NCBI RefSeq assembly: GCF_900172295.1 | Contig: NZ_FWFL01000004.1 | Coordinates: 248,001-312,000 of the forward strand | Length of the DNA: 64,000 bases | Origin: Roseovarius litorisediminis | GTDB taxonomy: Bacteria; Pseudomonadota; Alphaproteobacteria; Rhodobacterales; Rhodobacteraceae | Direction of reading: 5' to 3' | Shown: in pieces, positions 1 through 7,530 of the stretch | Numbering within the stretch: position 1 is the first letter of the stretch | Layout: each line of letters begins with the position of its first letter | Notes under the pieces: model-generated | Told to the model about the DNA's origin: nothing | The model's input: the letters and a program-made list of their open reading frames with translations, nothing else | Databases searched by the model: none | Position numbers and translations under genes: made by a program

Positions 1-2
1 CG

Positions 3-473
3 AAATTCACGCCGCAACCGGTGCGCATCAGCAGCGAATATCAGCCCGGCCAGTTGCTGATCCTGCCCCGCGCGCATTTCCTGTATTTTATCACCGAACC
101 AGGCAAAGCACTGCGTTATGGCGTGGGCGTCGGCAAGGCCGGGCTTGAATTCACCGGCACCGCCACGATTGCCGTCAAGAAAGAATGGCCCACCTGGCGC
201 CCGACCAACGAGATGATCGAACGCGAGCCCCAGACCTATGCCAAGTTCAAGGACAACGACTATGTTCAGCCCGGTGGCCCGGGTAACCCATTGGGATCGC
301 GTGCGCTGTATCTCTTCCAGAACGGGCGCGATACCTTCTTCCGCATCCACGGCACCACCGCCCCGAATTCCATCGGGCGCTCGGTCTCGAACGGGTGTAT
401 CCGCATGCTGAACCAGCATGTTCAGGATCTGTATCAGCGCGTTCCGATCGGCACGGTCGTCACTGTTCTCTAA
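3..473 (+). CDS. L,D-transpeptidase (YkuD/ErfK family), 5' partial
   Basis: Cell-wall cross-linking enzyme of the YkuD family, which forms 3-3 peptidoglycan cross-links or anchors proteins to peptidoglycan in the periplasm. The reading frame is already open at base 3, and the residues before the GTG at 21 continue the protein, so the true start, any signal peptide and any N-terminal domain lie left of the window. The C-terminal catalytic signature is intact: an HG motif followed about 15 residues later by SNGCIRM, with the nucleophilic Cys and the Arg after it. The protein ends soon after this, in the usual position for the family. The next gene starts 204 bases downstream. The family is clear; the exact in vivo role cannot be told from the fragment. 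Confidence 0.9.
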   Translation, partial: KFTPQPVRISSEYQPGQLLILPRAHFLYFITEPGKALRYGVGVGKAGLEFTGTATIAVKKEWPTWRPTNEMIEREPQTYAKFKDNDYVQPGGPGNPLGSRALYLFQNGRDTFFRIHGTTAPNSIGRSVSNGCIRMLNQHVQDLYQRVPIGTVVTVL

Positions 474-677
474 CCATCCTGGCGATATTTTCGCCCAAAT
501 ATTTCGCCCGCATCAGCCAATTCTGGCCGAATGCGGCGCGTTCTGGCTGTAATTATTCTATCAAAGCACGAATTGTGGTACCCTTTGGGCGTGCCTGCAC
601 GCGAACGTCACAAGTCGCATTTTCTACGAGTGGCGGCAGGCAGATTTTAAACAACTCAATTTTTGGAGGAACAAGTT

Positions 678-2030
678 ATGCCTGACGGTGATCTTATCTC
701 AACAAATAAAATTCCCTGCTGCCCCGAAGTGATGACCAAGCCCTGCTGCGAAAGCCTGCGGATTTCCTACCGGCTGACCAACCGTCAAAATGATGTGCCA
801 GTGGAAATCACCATCGTGGCCGAGCTTGAACGCTGTCCGGGGCCGCTGTCCCTGGGTGACGTTGTCTATTCCACCACGCTGCTGCCCGGCGAAAAGGTCC
901 GGCTTTATACGTCGAACCGCAACAGCCGGTTCACCTATGACCGCGAAAGCGAGGTCAGCTACCGGCACGAGCAGACGTCCGAGGAAACATACTACATGCG
1001 TTCGATGGATCGGTACCTCTCGGATCTGACGGTCACCGATCAGGGCTCGGCGGCATCGTCGTCGCATTCCGACTTCGAAACCGATGTCGATGGCTCTTAT
1101 GCGTCAATCGGATTTGCAGGCGGCGGCAGCGTCAATGTCGAAGGCGACTTCAACTCGCGCAGTTCATCATCCTTTATGCGCCAGCTGTCCAGCCACGCGC
1201 GGGCGTCGCATGATCGCTCGGTTCAGGCCACACGTGCCGCCAATGCCACGCAGATCGGCGAAGTACAAAGCCGCAGCCATGCCGAGGGCGAAAGCGAAAG
1301 CGCCTACGAGGCCTCGACCCGGGTGATCGAAAACAAGAACGAGTGCCACGCGGTCACCTATTTCGCGTATCAGCTTGTCAAACAGCAAACCCTCCGGTTC
1401 CGGATCGTTTCGGTGTTGCGCCGGGTTGTCGACGCCGCAGCCAGCAGTATTGCCGAGGCACGCCCGGTGCGGCCTGCCACCGGCATCAAGGTGCTGCCAA
1501 ACGGGGTTCTGGCCACCCAGACCGCCCGCCTGGACGTGCAGACCACGGGGCGTACCTCAGCGGCGGCACAACGGGCGAATATCCTGTCAAACGTAGGCAG
1601 CGTTGGCCTGACCGGAGGTGGCTTCAACACCAATCTCCTGGCCACGGCAACGCCCCTTCGTCTGGCAGCCACGGCCAAGCCCTTGCCGCCCGACGTTCAT
1701 GACAAGGTTCTCAAGAAAGTCGACGACGATCTGGTCAAGGAAGGTATCCTTGCGCAGGCCGGTTCAGACAAGGTAGGGACCAGGCTGGCCGCCGAGCTTG
1801 AATTTGTGCGCACCTATTGCCTGCCCACGCAGGGAGTTCTGGTGAAAGGCTGCCTTGATTCCTGCAACGTCTGCGAGGATAGCCGGCAAAAGTCGATCGA
1901 GCTGGATCTGGTGCGCAAGGCGCTTGAAAACAAGCTTTTGGAAAAACAGATCGCATTGCTTGAGAAACGTCAGGAATATCGCTGCTGCCCGGTTGGCGAA
2001 GCTGAAACTGAAACCGAAGACGACAACTGA
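678..2030 (+). CDS. Cys-rich protein of unknown function, 450 aa
   Basis: I do not recognise this family. The ATG at 678 is chosen because GGAGG sits eight bases upstream; a TTG at 663 is in frame but lies on top of that ribosome site. There is no signal peptide or membrane segment. Twelve cysteines cluster at the ends: two CC pairs in the first 25 residues, a C-x3-C-x2-C group near residue 400, and a final CC pair. Residues 120-210 are Ser/Ala-rich and low in hydrophobics, and residues 410-440 are a charged, Leu/Lys/Glu-rich probable coiled coil. Around residue 225 the motif NKNECHAVTYFAYQL is followed by a predicted beta-rich stretch. The clustered Cys pairs suggest metal binding or disulfide-linked assembly. 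It appears to be a single-gene unit. Confidence 0.75.
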   Translation: MPDGDLISTNKIPCCPEVMTKPCCESLRISYRLTNRQNDVPVEITIVAELERCPGPLSLGDVVYSTTLLPGEKVRLYTSNRNSRFTYDRESEVSYRHEQTSEETYYMRSMDRYLSDLTVTDQGSAASSSHSDFETDVDGSYASIGFAGGGSVNVEGDFNSRSSSSFMRQLSSHARASHDRSVQATRAANATQIGEVQSRSHAEGESESAYEASTRVIENKNECHAVTYFAYQLVKQQTLRFRIVSVLRRVVDAAASSIAEARPVRPATGIKVLPNGVLATQTARLDVQTTGRTSAAAQRANILSNVGSVGLTGGGFNTNLLATATPLRLAATAKPLPPDVHDKVLKKVDDDLVKEGILAQAGSDKVGTRLAAELEFVRTYCLPTQGVLVKGCLDSCNVCEDSRQKSIELDLVRKALENKLLEKQIALLEKRQEYRCCPVGEAETETEDDN

Positions 2031-2089
2031 TGCGGTCATTGGGCGTAGGCAAAAACCACTCTGCTTATGCCAGAAGCATATAAAAGGGT

Positions 2090-2113
2090 CACCCGGGGCT
2101 TCTGCACCGGGTG
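2090..2113. other. Imperfect hairpin downstream of the Cys-rich gene
   Basis: Seven-base inverted repeat CACCCGG/CCGGGTG around a ten-base loop, 60 bases past the stop of the 450-aa gene. There is no T-run, so it is at best a weak or Rho-assisted terminator or an mRNA-stabilising structure. A second small stem (TATGC/GCATA) lies just upstream at 2066-2080. The remaining space up to 2308 is the AT-richer leader of the cold-shock gene. Confidence 0.3.
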
Positions 2114-2308
2114 CCCATCAAATATCCGCCTATTCGGCTGCGACAAATTAATTTTTCTTGATTTGCGGGCACATCATGCGCATATCAATGCTCGCGACGT
2201 TACCACTATCGACCATCTGCTCCTATCCAACGGCTCAGTCACTCGATCTTGCACTGACTAGCCGGGCTGCCGCACCCCGCGGGCAGCAAGAGAAAAGGAG
2301 ACTACGGG

Positions 2309-2515
2309 ATGGCTACTGGCACCGTAAAATGGTTCAACTCAACAAAAGGTTACGGCTTCATCGCACCCGATGGCGGCGGAAAAGACGTGTTTGTACACAT
2401 CTCTGCCGTTGAACGTGCCGGTCTTACCGGTCTGGCAGACGACCAGAAAGTAACCTTCGACATCGAAGCAGGCCGTGACGGCCGCGAAAGCGCGTCGAAT
2501 ATCGCCCTGGCGTAA
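2309..2515 (+). CDS. cspA: Cold-shock protein, CspA family
   Basis: Single OB-fold (cold-shock domain) protein of 68 residues, the standard length. It binds single-stranded RNA and acts as an RNA chaperone in the cytoplasm. Both nucleic-acid binding motifs are present: RNP1 as KGYGFI near residue 13 and RNP2 as VFVHI near residue 27. An AAAGGAG ribosome site precedes the ATG. The gene has roughly 280 bases of non-coding DNA upstream, in line with the long structured leaders typical of this family, and its own intrinsic terminator downstream, so it is monocistronic. Which of the paralogues usual in such genomes this is, and whether it is truly cold-induced, cannot be told from sequence. Confidence 0.95.
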   Translation: MATGTVKWFNSTKGYGFIAPDGGGKDVFVHISAVERAGLTGLADDQKVTFDIEAGRDGRESASNIALA

Positions 2516-2540
2516 GCCACAAACAAAAGATTTCGGAACG

Positions 2541-2564
2541 GGGCCCCAGGATGGGGCCCTTTTT
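2541..2564 (+). terminator. Intrinsic terminator of cspA
   Basis: Perfect seven-base stem GGGCCCC/GGGGCCC with loop AGGAT, followed directly by five T. It lies 25 bases past the cspA stop and abuts the stop codon of the convergent esterase gene. Confidence 0.85.
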
Positions 2565-3253
2565 CAATCTGGGGCCTGTTGGGAAACCCTGATCAGATCA
2601 ATCACCCTCGGCCCCAACGCCGCGACAATCTTTTTTACGCCCTCGGCATTGGGGTGAATTCCATCAGATTGGAAATAGGCCTGGCTTTCCGCCAGCGTAG
2701 CATCGCCCAAACCGTCAAAGAAATTGTCATAGTGCAGCGTCTGATAGGCTTCCGACAAATCGGGGTATATCGCGTCAAAAGCCTGCTGGTAGTCAGGGCC
2801 AAAATTGCCCGGTGCCGGCATGCCAACCAGCAGCACACTTACACCCTTGTCCTTGGCGACACTCAAAATCTTATCCAGATTTTCCCGGCTTACCCCGGGG
2901 TCAATCCCGCGCAGAACATCATTGCCCCCCAATGTCACGATCATCGCGTCCACCTCGGGCGTCAGACTCCAGTCCACCCTTGCGGCACCGCCTGCGGTGG
3001 TGTCGCCAGACACGCCACCATTGATCAGACGGGCCTCAACCCCCTGACCCGTCAGCCATTTTTCAAGCTGTGGGACAAAGCCCTGATCCTCGGGCAGACC
3101 ATAGCCCTGGGTCAGGCTGTCGCCCAGCGCCAGAACAGTCACCGGTTCGGCCCAGACGGGACTGGCCAGCAAAAGAAAAGCCGCCACCGCCTTGCCCCTG
3201 AGCGCCAATACCCCATATGTCAGAAAATTCTTTGCAATCAGGCGTAAACGCAT
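2564..3253 (-). CDS. tesA: Arylesterase/thioesterase I, SGNH hydrolase (TesA-like)
   Basis: Exported SGNH-fold esterase or lysophospholipase of the TesA/ArsA arylesterase type. From the chosen ATG at 3253 it has 229 residues: an N-terminal basic and hydrophobic stretch ending at a WAEP site near residue 36, then block I GDSLTQG with the nucleophilic Ser near residue 46, the GGND block and the C-terminal DGIHPN block carrying Asp and His. GGAGAGG sits just upstream of this ATG, favouring it over the in-frame ATG at 3286. The start codon overlaps that of the divergent ABC ATPase gene within CATG. The same tesA / ybbA-ybbP order occurs in Escherichia coli, which strengthens all three calls. Substrate preference is not deducible. 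Confidence 0.9.
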   Translation of the reverse strand: MRLRLIAKNFLTYGVLALRGKAVAAFLLLASPVWAEPVTVLALGDSLTQGYGLPEDQGFVPQLEKWLTGQGVEARLINGGVSGDTTAGGAARVDWSLTPEVDAMIVTLGGNDVLRGIDPGVSRENLDKILSVAKDKGVSVLLVGMPAPGNFGPDYQQAFDAIYPDLSEAYQTLHYDNFFDGLGDATLAESQAYFQSDGIHPNAEGVKKIVAALGPRVIDLIRVSQQAPD

Positions 3254-3929
3254 GACCTCTCCGATTCTATCTTTGCACGATGCCACGCTGTCGCTTCAGG
3301 GCAATGCCGGGCTTGTGCAGATACTCCATGGGATTACGCTGGATGTCCACCGCGGTGAAACATGCGGGCTGGTTGGGCCGTCCGGGTCTGGTAAATCCTC
3401 GCTGCTGATGCTGATGGGCGGGCTGGAGCAGGCCACATCCGGGCAGGTGATCGCCCTGAACCACGATCTGACCGCAATGAACGAGGATCAGCTGGCCCGC
3501 TTGCGCCGTGATCATTTCGGCGTTGTGTTTCAGTCGTTTCATCTGATCCCGACCATGACCGCGCTTGAAAATGTCGCCACCCCGCTGGAACTGGCAGGTC
3601 ACGCCGATGCCCATGCCCGAGCGACTCAGGAACTGGACGCCGTCGGCCTTTCGGCACGCGCCGATCACTACCCCTCGCAGCTTTCGGGCGGCGAACAACA
3701 GCGCGTCGCGCTGGCCCGCGCCGCCGCACCCCGGCCTGGCATCATTCTGGCAGATGAACCCACCGGCAACCTTGATACCACCACAGGTGCCTCGATCATT
3801 GAATTGCTTTTCGGCCTGCGCGACCGCCACAATTCAACCCTTGTGCTGGTCACCCATGATCCCGAGCTGGCCGACCGCTGCGACCGCGTGATCACCCTGC
3901 GCGATGGCCGGATCGAGAAGACCGCATGA
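3252..3929 (+). CDS. ybbA: ABC transporter ATP-binding protein, YbbA type
   Basis: ATPase of a MacB/LolD-like (type VII) ABC system, 225 residues. Visible motifs in order are Walker A GPSGSGKSS near residue 46, Q-loop VFQSFHL, signature LSGGEQQR, Walker B IILADEP and the H-loop VTHD. It should energise the permease encoded next, with which it shares an ATGA overlap, indicating translational coupling. The ATG at 3252 gives the length usual for the family; an in-frame ATG at 3192 would add 20 residues lying opposite the esterase N-terminus. Shine-Dalgarno support is weak (CAGG ten bases upstream). Such systems usually perform mechanotransmission or extract lipids or lipoproteins rather than transport solutes across the inner membrane. 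Confidence 0.93.
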   Translation: MTSPILSLHDATLSLQGNAGLVQILHGITLDVHRGETCGLVGPSGSGKSSLLMLMGGLEQATSGQVIALNHDLTAMNEDQLARLRRDHFGVVFQSFHLIPTMTALENVATPLELAGHADAHARATQELDAVGLSARADHYPSQLSGGEQQRVALARAAAPRPGIILADEPTGNLDTTTGASIIELLFGLRDRHNSTLVLVTHDPELADRCDRVITLRDGRIEKTA

Positions 3930-6445
3930 CCTTGCGCATTGCCGCCAGATTTGCCCGGCGAGAGTTGCGTGGCGGCCTGCATGGCTTTCGTATCTTTTTG
4001 GCCTGCGTGATCCTTGGTGTTGCCGCCATCGCCGCCGTGGGCACAATTCGCGAAAGCATAGGTGCCGGGCTTGTGGCCGAGGGCGCGTCGCTGTTGGGCG
4101 GCGATGCCGAAATCCGGCTGACCTATCGTTTTGCCACCGCGCCCGAGCGCGCCTGGATGGATAAGGTTGCCCTGCAAACCTCGGAAGTCGTTGATTTTCG
4201 CTCGATGGCCGTCACACCATCGGATGAGCGCGGCCTGACCCAGATCAAGGCCGTCGATGACGCCTATCCGCTGATCGGCAAGGTCACCCTTACCCCCGAC
4301 ATGCCGCTTGAAACGGCGCTGCAGGGCGCGGCTGGCCTGCCTGGCGCGGTGATGCACCCGTTGCTGATTGACCGGCTGGGCCTTGCCCCCGGTGACACTT
4401 TCCGCCTTGGCACGCAGGATTTCCGCCTGATGGCCGCCCTGACCGACGAGCCTGACAATGCCATCGACGGGTTTGGCCTTGGCCCGCGCACGATTGTCGC
4501 CACTACGGCACTTGAAAACTCGGGCCTTCTGTCACCCGGCTCGCTCTACAAAACCAAATACCGGCTTGACCTGCCGCCCGGCACCGATCTGGCGCAGACC
4601 CAGCTGGCGCTGCAGGAAGAATTTGAAAACAACGGCATGCGTTGGCGCGATGCCCGCAATGGCGCCCCCGGCGTGGCGGATTTCGTCAACCGTCTGGGCG
4701 CCTTTCTGGTGCTCGTTGGGCTTAGTGGCCTTGCCGTGGGCGGCGTGGGCATATCGGCCGCCCTGCGCGCTTATCTGGCGGGCAAGACCGAAGTGATCGC
4801 CACCCTGCGCACGCTGGGCGCCGATCAGAGAACCATCTTCCAGACCTATTTCATGCAGGTCGGTGTGCTGGCGCTGGCGGGTCTTGTCGCGGGCATCGCG
4901 CTTGGTACCGGTATCCCCGTGCTTCTGGCCCCGTTGCTGGAATCACGCCTGCCGGTCCCCGCCATCTTCCGCCCCTATCCCGGCCCGATGCTTGAGGCGG
5001 CGCTTTACGCCAGCCTGACCATTCTGATCTTCACCCTGTGGCCGCTGGCCCGCGCGCAAGAAGTCCGTGCCGCCACCCTGTTTCGCGATGCCACGGCCCG
5101 CGCGCGCGCCCTGCCCCGACTTCCATTCCTGTTGGTCACCGCCGGGCTGATCGCCCTGCTGCTGGCCTCGGCCAGCTGGCTCTCGGGTGATCTGCGCCTG
5201 ACGCTTTGGACAGCGGGCGGCATTGCCGGGGCGCTGGCCCTGCTGGCGCTTGCCGCTCTGCTGGTCCGCCTTGCCGCTCATCGCCTGCGCCCCCGCTTGC
5301 GCCGCAAACCCGCGCTTAGCTGGGCGCTTGGCGCCATCGGTGGGCCGGGCACGACCGCAGGCCCGGTCATGCTGTCGCTGGGGCTGGGCCTGTCGGTACT
5401 GGCCGCTGTGGGCCAGATTGATGGCAACCTGCGCAGCGCCATTGATCGTGACCTGCCCGGTAAGGCGCCCGCATTTTTCTTTGTGGACCTGCAAAAGGAT
5501 CAGATGCCGGGCTTTCTGGACAGGCTGGAAAACGATCCCGCCGTTTCGCGCACCGACCGCGCCCCGATGATGCGTGGCATCCTGACCCGTATCAATGGCG
5601 TGCCTGCGTCCGAAATCGCCCCCGACCACTGGGTTATCAAGGGGGATCGCGGCATCTCTTACGCTGATGCGCTACCCGATCGCACCCGCATTACCGAAGG
5701 CGCTTGGTGGGGCAAGGGGTACACCGGTTCGCCGCAAGTCAGTTTTGCCGCAGAAGAAGCCGCCGAGATTGGGCTGAAGATCGGCGACAGAATTACCGTC
5801 AACATCCTTGGCCGTGACATCACCGCCGATCTGACCAGCCTTCGCGCGGTTGATTTTTCAACTGCCGGCATGGGTTTTGTCATGGTGATGAATGCGGCTG
5901 CCCTTGAAGGCGCGCCGCATACTTTCATCGCGACCGTCTATGCCGAACCACAGGCCGAAGGCGCCATTCTTCGCGATATCTCGAATATGTATCCCAATGT
6001 CACCGCCATCCGGGTGCGCGACGCGCTTGACCGTGTCTCGGATCTGTTGGCGGGGCTTGCTTCAGCTACGGCATGGGGCGCTTCGGTGACCCTGCTTACC
6101 GGCTTTATGGTTCTCATTGGCGCGGCCGCCGCAGATCAGTCGGCCCGCACCTACGAGGCGGCGATCCTCAAAACCCTTGGCGCTACCCGCGGCCGCATCC
6201 TGACCAGTCTTGCCATGCGCGCCGCCATCCTAGGGCTTGCGGCAGGTGCCGTGGCACTTGGCGCCGGTATTCTGGGGGGCTGGGCCGTCAGCCATTTCAT
6301 CATGGAAACCTCATTCGAGGTGATCTGGCCCTCGGCCCTGCTGATCATTCTTGGCGGACTTGTGGTCACGCTGCTGGCGGGGATGGCTTTTGCCTGGGGG
6401 CCGCTCACGGCCCGCCCGGGCCAAATCCTGCGCGCGCGCGAATAG
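3926..6445 (+). CDS. ybbP: FtsX-like permease, YbbP type
   Basis: Inner-membrane partner of the preceding ATPase, 839 residues. The layout is that of a duplicated FtsX/MacB permease: one membrane segment near residues 20-40, a periplasmic core domain, a three-helix FtsX unit around 255-380, two further central helices near 395-445, a second periplasmic domain (about 490-700) and a final FtsX unit around 715-835. The duplicated form means one polypeptide can serve the ATPase dimer. Its start overlaps the ybbA stop by four bases. Hydrophobicity and the tesA-ybbA-ybbP order are directly visible; the cargo is unknown. Sixty bases separate it from the next gene. Confidence 0.9.
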   Translation: MTLRIAARFARRELRGGLHGFRIFLACVILGVAAIAAVGTIRESIGAGLVAEGASLLGGDAEIRLTYRFATAPERAWMDKVALQTSEVVDFRSMAVTPSDERGLTQIKAVDDAYPLIGKVTLTPDMPLETALQGAAGLPGAVMHPLLIDRLGLAPGDTFRLGTQDFRLMAALTDEPDNAIDGFGLGPRTIVATTALENSGLLSPGSLYKTKYRLDLPPGTDLAQTQLALQEEFENNGMRWRDARNGAPGVADFVNRLGAFLVLVGLSGLAVGGVGISAALRAYLAGKTEVIATLRTLGADQRTIFQTYFMQVGVLALAGLVAGIALGTGIPVLLAPLLESRLPVPAIFRPYPGPMLEAALYASLTILIFTLWPLARAQEVRAATLFRDATARARALPRLPFLLVTAGLIALLLASASWLSGDLRLTLWTAGGIAGALALLALAALLVRLAAHRLRPRLRRKPALSWALGAIGGPGTTAGPVMLSLGLGLSVLAAVGQIDGNLRSAIDRDLPGKAPAFFFVDLQKDQMPGFLDRLENDPAVSRTDRAPMMRGILTRINGVPASEIAPDHWVIKGDRGISYADALPDRTRITEGAWWGKGYTGSPQVSFAAEEAAEIGLKIGDRITVNILGRDITADLTSLRAVDFSTAGMGFVMVMNAAALEGAPHTFIATVYAEPQAEGAILRDISNMYPNVTAIRVRDALDRVSDLLAGLASATAWGASVTLLTGFMVLIGAAAADQSARTYEAAILKTLGATRGRILTSLAMRAAILGLAAGAVALGAGILGGWAVSHFIMETSFEVIWPSALLIILGGLVVTLLAGMAFAWGPLTARPGQILRARE

Positions 6446-6505
6446 ACGGGTTTTTCGGCACTCAACAGGTAGCAGGTTATCCCCGAAACACGCTATTGGT
6501 TTGGG

Positions 6506-7369
6506 ATGACCGATTCCCTTCCCATCTCGCTTACCTCACCGCTGACGCCCGCACAGCAGGCCACGCTGATCAACCTTGTCCGCCGAACCGCCCGGGCCGA
6601 GATCATGCCGCGCTTTCGCAATCTGGGCCACGCCGATATCTCGTCCAAATCCGGCCCTCATGATCTGGTGACCGAGGCCGACACTGCCGCCGAGGCGATG
6701 CTGTCGCGCGGCATCCAGCAGGCGTTTCCCCATGCTTTGGTTGTGGGCGAAGAGGCCGTTGCCGCCAATCCCACCCTGCGCGAAAAGATCGCCGAGGCCG
6801 AGCTTTCCTTTATCCTTGATCCGGTGGATGGCACCTGGAATTTCGCCCACGGCCTGCCGTTGTTTGGCGTGATCGTCGCGGTCGCGCGCTTTGGCAGACC
6901 GGTCCTTGGGCTGCTGTATGATCCGGTTATGGATGACTGGGTCATCGCGGCCGAAGGCCAGCCCACGCATCTGTCGCGCAGCCTTGGCGCCGACCGTCCG
7001 CTCCGTGTCTCGCGCGGGGGCGCCTTGTCGGACATGTCGGGCTATCTGCACCTTTATCTTGCACCAAAGGATAAACAGGCTGAACTGGCCGCCTGTCTTC
7101 CAGAATTCGCCCGCACCTATATGCTGCGCTGTTCGTGCCACGAATACCGGATGCTGGCGCAGGGCGGCATGGATTTCTGCCTGTCGGGCGTGCCCAACCC
7201 GTGGGATCACGCAGCCGGCGTTCTGGCCTGCCAGCAGGCAGGCGGCGTGGCGGCAATGCTGGACGGGCGCGACTATAACGCCGGCATCACCCAAGGCTAT
7301 GTTCTGGCCGCCCCCAATCAGGAAAGCTGGAACCGCCTGCGTGACCGATTTGCGTTCCTGCTGGATTGA
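6506..7369 (+). CDS. Inositol monophosphatase family protein
   Basis: Mg-dependent, Li-sensitive phosphatase fold of the IMPase/SuhB/HisN group, 287 residues, cytosolic. Metal-binding motifs are present in order: VTEAD near residue 55, GEE at 81-83, DPVDGT at 105-110 followed by WNF, and WDHAAG at 233-238. The substrate could be inositol-1-phosphate, histidinol phosphate or 3'-phosphoadenosine phosphate; the sequence does not decide between these, and the neighbours give no hint. The ATG at 6506 is the first in frame after the ybbP gene. Confidence 0.9.
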   Translation: MTDSLPISLTSPLTPAQQATLINLVRRTARAEIMPRFRNLGHADISSKSGPHDLVTEADTAAEAMLSRGIQQAFPHALVVGEEAVAANPTLREKIAEAELSFILDPVDGTWNFAHGLPLFGVIVAVARFGRPVLGLLYDPVMDDWVIAAEGQPTHLSRSLGADRPLRVSRGGALSDMSGYLHLYLAPKDKQAELAACLPEFARTYMLRCSCHEYRMLAQGGMDFCLSGVPNPWDHAAGVLACQQAGGVAAMLDGRDYNAGITQGYVLAAPNQESWNRLRDRFAFLLD

Positions 7370-7530
7370 AACCCAGGCCCGGTTGACGCCTTGGATTGCG
7401 ATGATGAACCGCCTGCCCCCTGCGGATTAGGCCCGAATTGGAAACAGGTCGTTCATTAACTTAAGGCAAACCAGACTTCACGAAACCGTGATTTCAGGTA
7501 GTATGCGTACAACCCAAGAGGTCGAAATAA

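Noticed and set aside
395..685. 96-codon open frame bridging the L,D-transpeptidase end and the next gene
   Set aside because: Overlaps the transpeptidase catalytic region in another frame, has no ribosome site and no codon bias.
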